From NCBI GenBank assembly GCA_030731685.1, contig JANQTO010000174.1:1-5140 (forward strand): a stretch of 5,140 nucleotides of DNA. Reading direction: 5' to 3'. Below are positions 3,253-5,140 of this stretch, in pieces. The stretch's first letter is position 1. Each line of letters begins with the position of its first letter. Made by a program: the position numbers and the translations under genes. The DNA is from Nonlabens sp. (GTDB lineage: Bacteria > Bacteroidota > Bacteroidia > Flavobacteriales > Flavobacteriaceae). Under the pieces are notes generated by a model, which saw only the letters and a list, made by a program, of their open reading frames with translations, was not told the origin of the DNA and ran no database searches.

Positions 3253-5140
3253 TTAATAATGGTCAACATCTATATTGCATCGTATAGACCTGAATAACGG
3301 GACGGTTTCAAAACTGCGCTGTACTTTACGTATGTAATTTTTAATGGTATCAGGATGATTCTTTTTACCCATTTTAATAATAACATGTACATTGAATAAA
3401 TTACGTACACGCGCTATAGCAGGAAATTCAGGACCTAAAACCTCCACACCGTGCTCTAACTGATTTATAGCATCTACAAACCACTGGGCACCTTCAAGCG
3501 TCCTATTATATTCTCTGTGCTTGAATGTGAGCCTTATCAACCGCATATAAGGCGGATATTTAAATTGATACCGCTCCTCTAACTGCTCCGCGGCCATAGC
3601 TTTATAGTCGTATGTACTAACTTGTTGCAGTATTTTGTGCAACGGGTTGTAGCTCTGAATCAAGACCTTGCCCTGCTCGCTTGTTCTACCAGCGCGACCT
3701 GCTACTTGTGTAAGTAACTGAAAGCAACGTTCATGGGACCTAAAATCTGGAAAATTGAGCATAGAATCTGCATTTAGAACACCTACGAGACTTACGTTTC
3801 TAAAATCTAGTCCTTTAGTTAGCATTTGCGTACCTACTAAGCAATCTACAGCGCCAGAATCTACTTGAGCGATAATTTTCTCGTAGCTTTCTTTACCTCG
3901 CGTAGTATCTAAATCCATGCGCGCTACTTTTTTATCGGGAAACAGTTGTTGAAACTCTTGCTCTATTTGTTCCGTACCAAACCCTTTTGTGTCTAGTGCT
4001 GTACTACTACAAGCTTGACATTCTTGCGGTATATACGTATGGTAACCACAATAATGACATCGCAATTGTTTTTTATACTGATGATAGGTAAGACTTACAT
4101 CGCAATTAGGACATTGTGGCGCATAACCACACGTGTCGCATTCCATAATAGGTGCATAACCTCTACGATTTTGAAATAGAATAACTTGTTCTCCTTTTTT
4201 AAAGACCTCTTCCATCGCGGTAATAAGCGTGTCTGAAAAATGACCCGTCATTTTTAAGCGATGTTGCTTATCCTTTAAATCAATCATATTTATAGCCGGC
4301 ATGCGTACATCGCCATAGCGCTTATGTAACTCTACGAGTGCGTATTTCCCGACTTGCACATTGTAATATGTCTCTAACGACGGTGTTGCACTTCCCAAAA
4401 GCACGTTAGCCTTTAACATATGTGCTAAATAAATAGAAGCATCGCGAGCATGGTATCGCGGTGCTGGATCTTGCTGTTTGAAACTAGTCTCATGCTCCTC
4501 ATCAACAATCACAAGACCTAATCGATTAAAGGGTAACCACATAGCACTACGCGCACCTATTATCACAAACGGTTCCTTTGCATTGAGAACATGGTTCCAT
4601 ACTTCTAGACGCTCATTTAAGGAGTATTTAGAATGATACACAAGAACCTGATGTTTAAAAAAGTTGCGTAGTCGAGCTATAAGTTGCGTCGTGAGTGCAA
4701 TTTCTGGTAATAAATACAATGCTTGTTTACCACTATTTAACTGCTCTTTAATGAGGCGTACATAGATTTCGGTCTTACCACTGGATGTAACTCCATGAAG
4801 CAGGGTAATCTTATTGACGGCAAAGGATTGCTTTATTTGCTCCAGCGCTCCTTGCTGTTCTACGTTCAGTTCATAAAGTTCCGTTCCTTTTGCTCGTTCC
4901 TCCAGTACGCGGTCTATGGTTTTTTCTTCCTCTATGAGTATATCCTTTTCTATGAGCTGCTTTAAAACCACTCTGGAAGTTCCTGCCCTATTTTGTAGAT
5001 CCTTGCTAGTAATATCTTTAGAACCTCCGGCCTGCATCATAAACAAAGTCATGACGACCTCACGCTGTTTATGTGCACGCGTTAACGAATCAAGTAATGC
5101 CTTAAGCGCCTCTTCTTCTTGATAAATCACGTTAAAACTT
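3253..5140 (-). CDS. priA: Primosomal protein N' (replication-restart DNA helicase PriA), N-terminus outside the window
   Basis: PriA recognises stalled forks and D-loops, unwinds the lagging arm 3'-5' and starts primosome assembly to reload the replicative helicase. The frame is open to the right edge (about 628 residues visible), so the GTG at 5128-5130 is internal; roughly the first 190 residues are off-window. Counting that GTG as residue 1, a winged-helix-like region (about 25-75) precedes the helicase. Walker A is GVTSSGKT (113-120), the Walker B/DEAH-type box DEEH (210-213), motif III GSATP (246-250), motif V GTQMLTKGLDF (433-443), and motif VI QVAGRAGR (475-482). Eight zinc-binding cysteines (331, 334, 340, 343, 358, 361, 371, 374) form the family's two-zinc module. 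The C-terminal domain ends DVDHY. All key residues are present. Convergent with the regulator gene across a shared terminator. Confidence 0.97.
   Translation of the reverse strand, partial: SFNVIYQEEEALKALLDSLTRAHKQREVVMTLFMMQAGGSKDITSKDLQNRAGTSRVVLKQLIEKDILIEEEKTIDRVLEERAKGTELYELNVEQQGALEQIKQSFAVNKITLLHGVTSSGKTEIYVRLIKEQLNSGKQALYLLPEIALTTQLIARLRNFFKHQVLVYHSKYSLNERLEVWNHVLNAKEPFVIIGARSAMWLPFNRLGLVIVDEEHETSFKQQDPAPRYHARDASIYLAHMLKANVLLGSATPSLETYYNVQVGKYALVELHKRYGDVRMPAINMIDLKDKQHRLKMTGHFSDTLITAMEEVFKKGEQVILFQNRRGYAPIMECDTCGYAPQCPNCDVSLTYHQYKKQLRCHYCGYHTYIPQECQACSSTALDTKGFGTEQIEQEFQQLFPDKKVARMDLDTTRGKESYEKIIAQVDSGAVDCLVGTQMLTKGLDFRNVSLVGVLNADSMLNFPDFRSHERCFQLLTQVAGRAGRTSEQGKVLIQSYNPLHKILQQVSTYDYKAMAAEQLEERYQFKYPPYMRLIRLTFKHREYNRTLEGAQWFVDAINQLEHGVEVLGPEFPAIARVRNLFNVHVIIKMGKKNHPDTIKNYIRKVQRSFETVPLFRSIRCNIDVDHY

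Noticed and set aside
4916..5122. Open frame on the + strand opposite priA
   Set aside because: It is antisense to the conserved priA reading frame, and its Ser/Cys-rich translation has no recognisable domain.
5128..5130. GTG at 5128-5130 as the priA start
   Set aside because: The frame stays open to the window edge. A start here would remove the N-terminal DNA-binding region that PriA proteins have, so the gene is cut by the window rather than short.
1..5140. Mobile elements, CRISPR arrays, tRNA/rRNA genes, toxin-antitoxin or defence systems
   Set aside because: I looked on both strands and saw no transposase, integrase, regularly spaced repeats, RNA-gene signature or defence-type domains. 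Nearly all the window is accounted for by core genes.

Overview
The window comes from a low-GC member of the Bacteroidota, almost certainly a Flavobacteriaceae (marine-type flavobacterium). Three things point there. The protein sequences have flavobacterial character, including a long-form bS18 and a DUF6495-like protein. None of the three ribosomal-protein genes has a Shine-Dalgarno sequence. A textbook Bacteroidota promoter (TTG, 20-nt spacer, TAnnTTTG) lies in front of rpsF. The genus cannot be fixed from the sequence alone.

Layout, left to right. (1) Positions 1-107 hold the last 34 codons of an ABC-transporter permease of the MacB/FtsX type on the + strand. Overlapping its stop by 8 bases is an intact O6-alkylguanine-DNA alkyltransferase (ogt-type, 100-630, +). 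(2) Convergent with it, overlapping by 4 bases, is a 163-residue protein of unknown function resembling DUF6495 (627-1118, -). (3) Upstream of that on the - strand is the ribosomal operon rpsF-rpsR-rplI (bS6, bS18, bL9; 2294 down to 1180). It has a recognisable promoter at one end and a strong intrinsic terminator at the other. (4) A 201-bp divergent intergenic region (2295-2495) carries the rpsF promoter, a candidate promoter for the next gene, and several small repeated or dyad elements. (5) A LytTR-family response regulator (2496-3197, +) has no kinase gene beside it. (6) A perfect 13-bp inverted repeat serves as a bidirectional terminator between the regulator and (7) priA, the replication-restart helicase (-). 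The PriA N-terminus lies beyond the right edge.

The genes are mostly core functions: ribosome assembly, replication restart, direct DNA repair, and one regulator that could act on its own intergenic region. I do not see an undescribed multi-gene system, mobile element, CRISPR array, prophage or RNA gene. The points most worth a second look are small-scale. One is a set of three mutually exclusive hairpin arms at the ogt/DUF6495 3' junction. Another is an inverted 10-bp element shared by the two divergent promoters of the rpsF/regulator region. A third is the apparent separation of the DUF6495-like gene from the ribosomal operon by a terminator.
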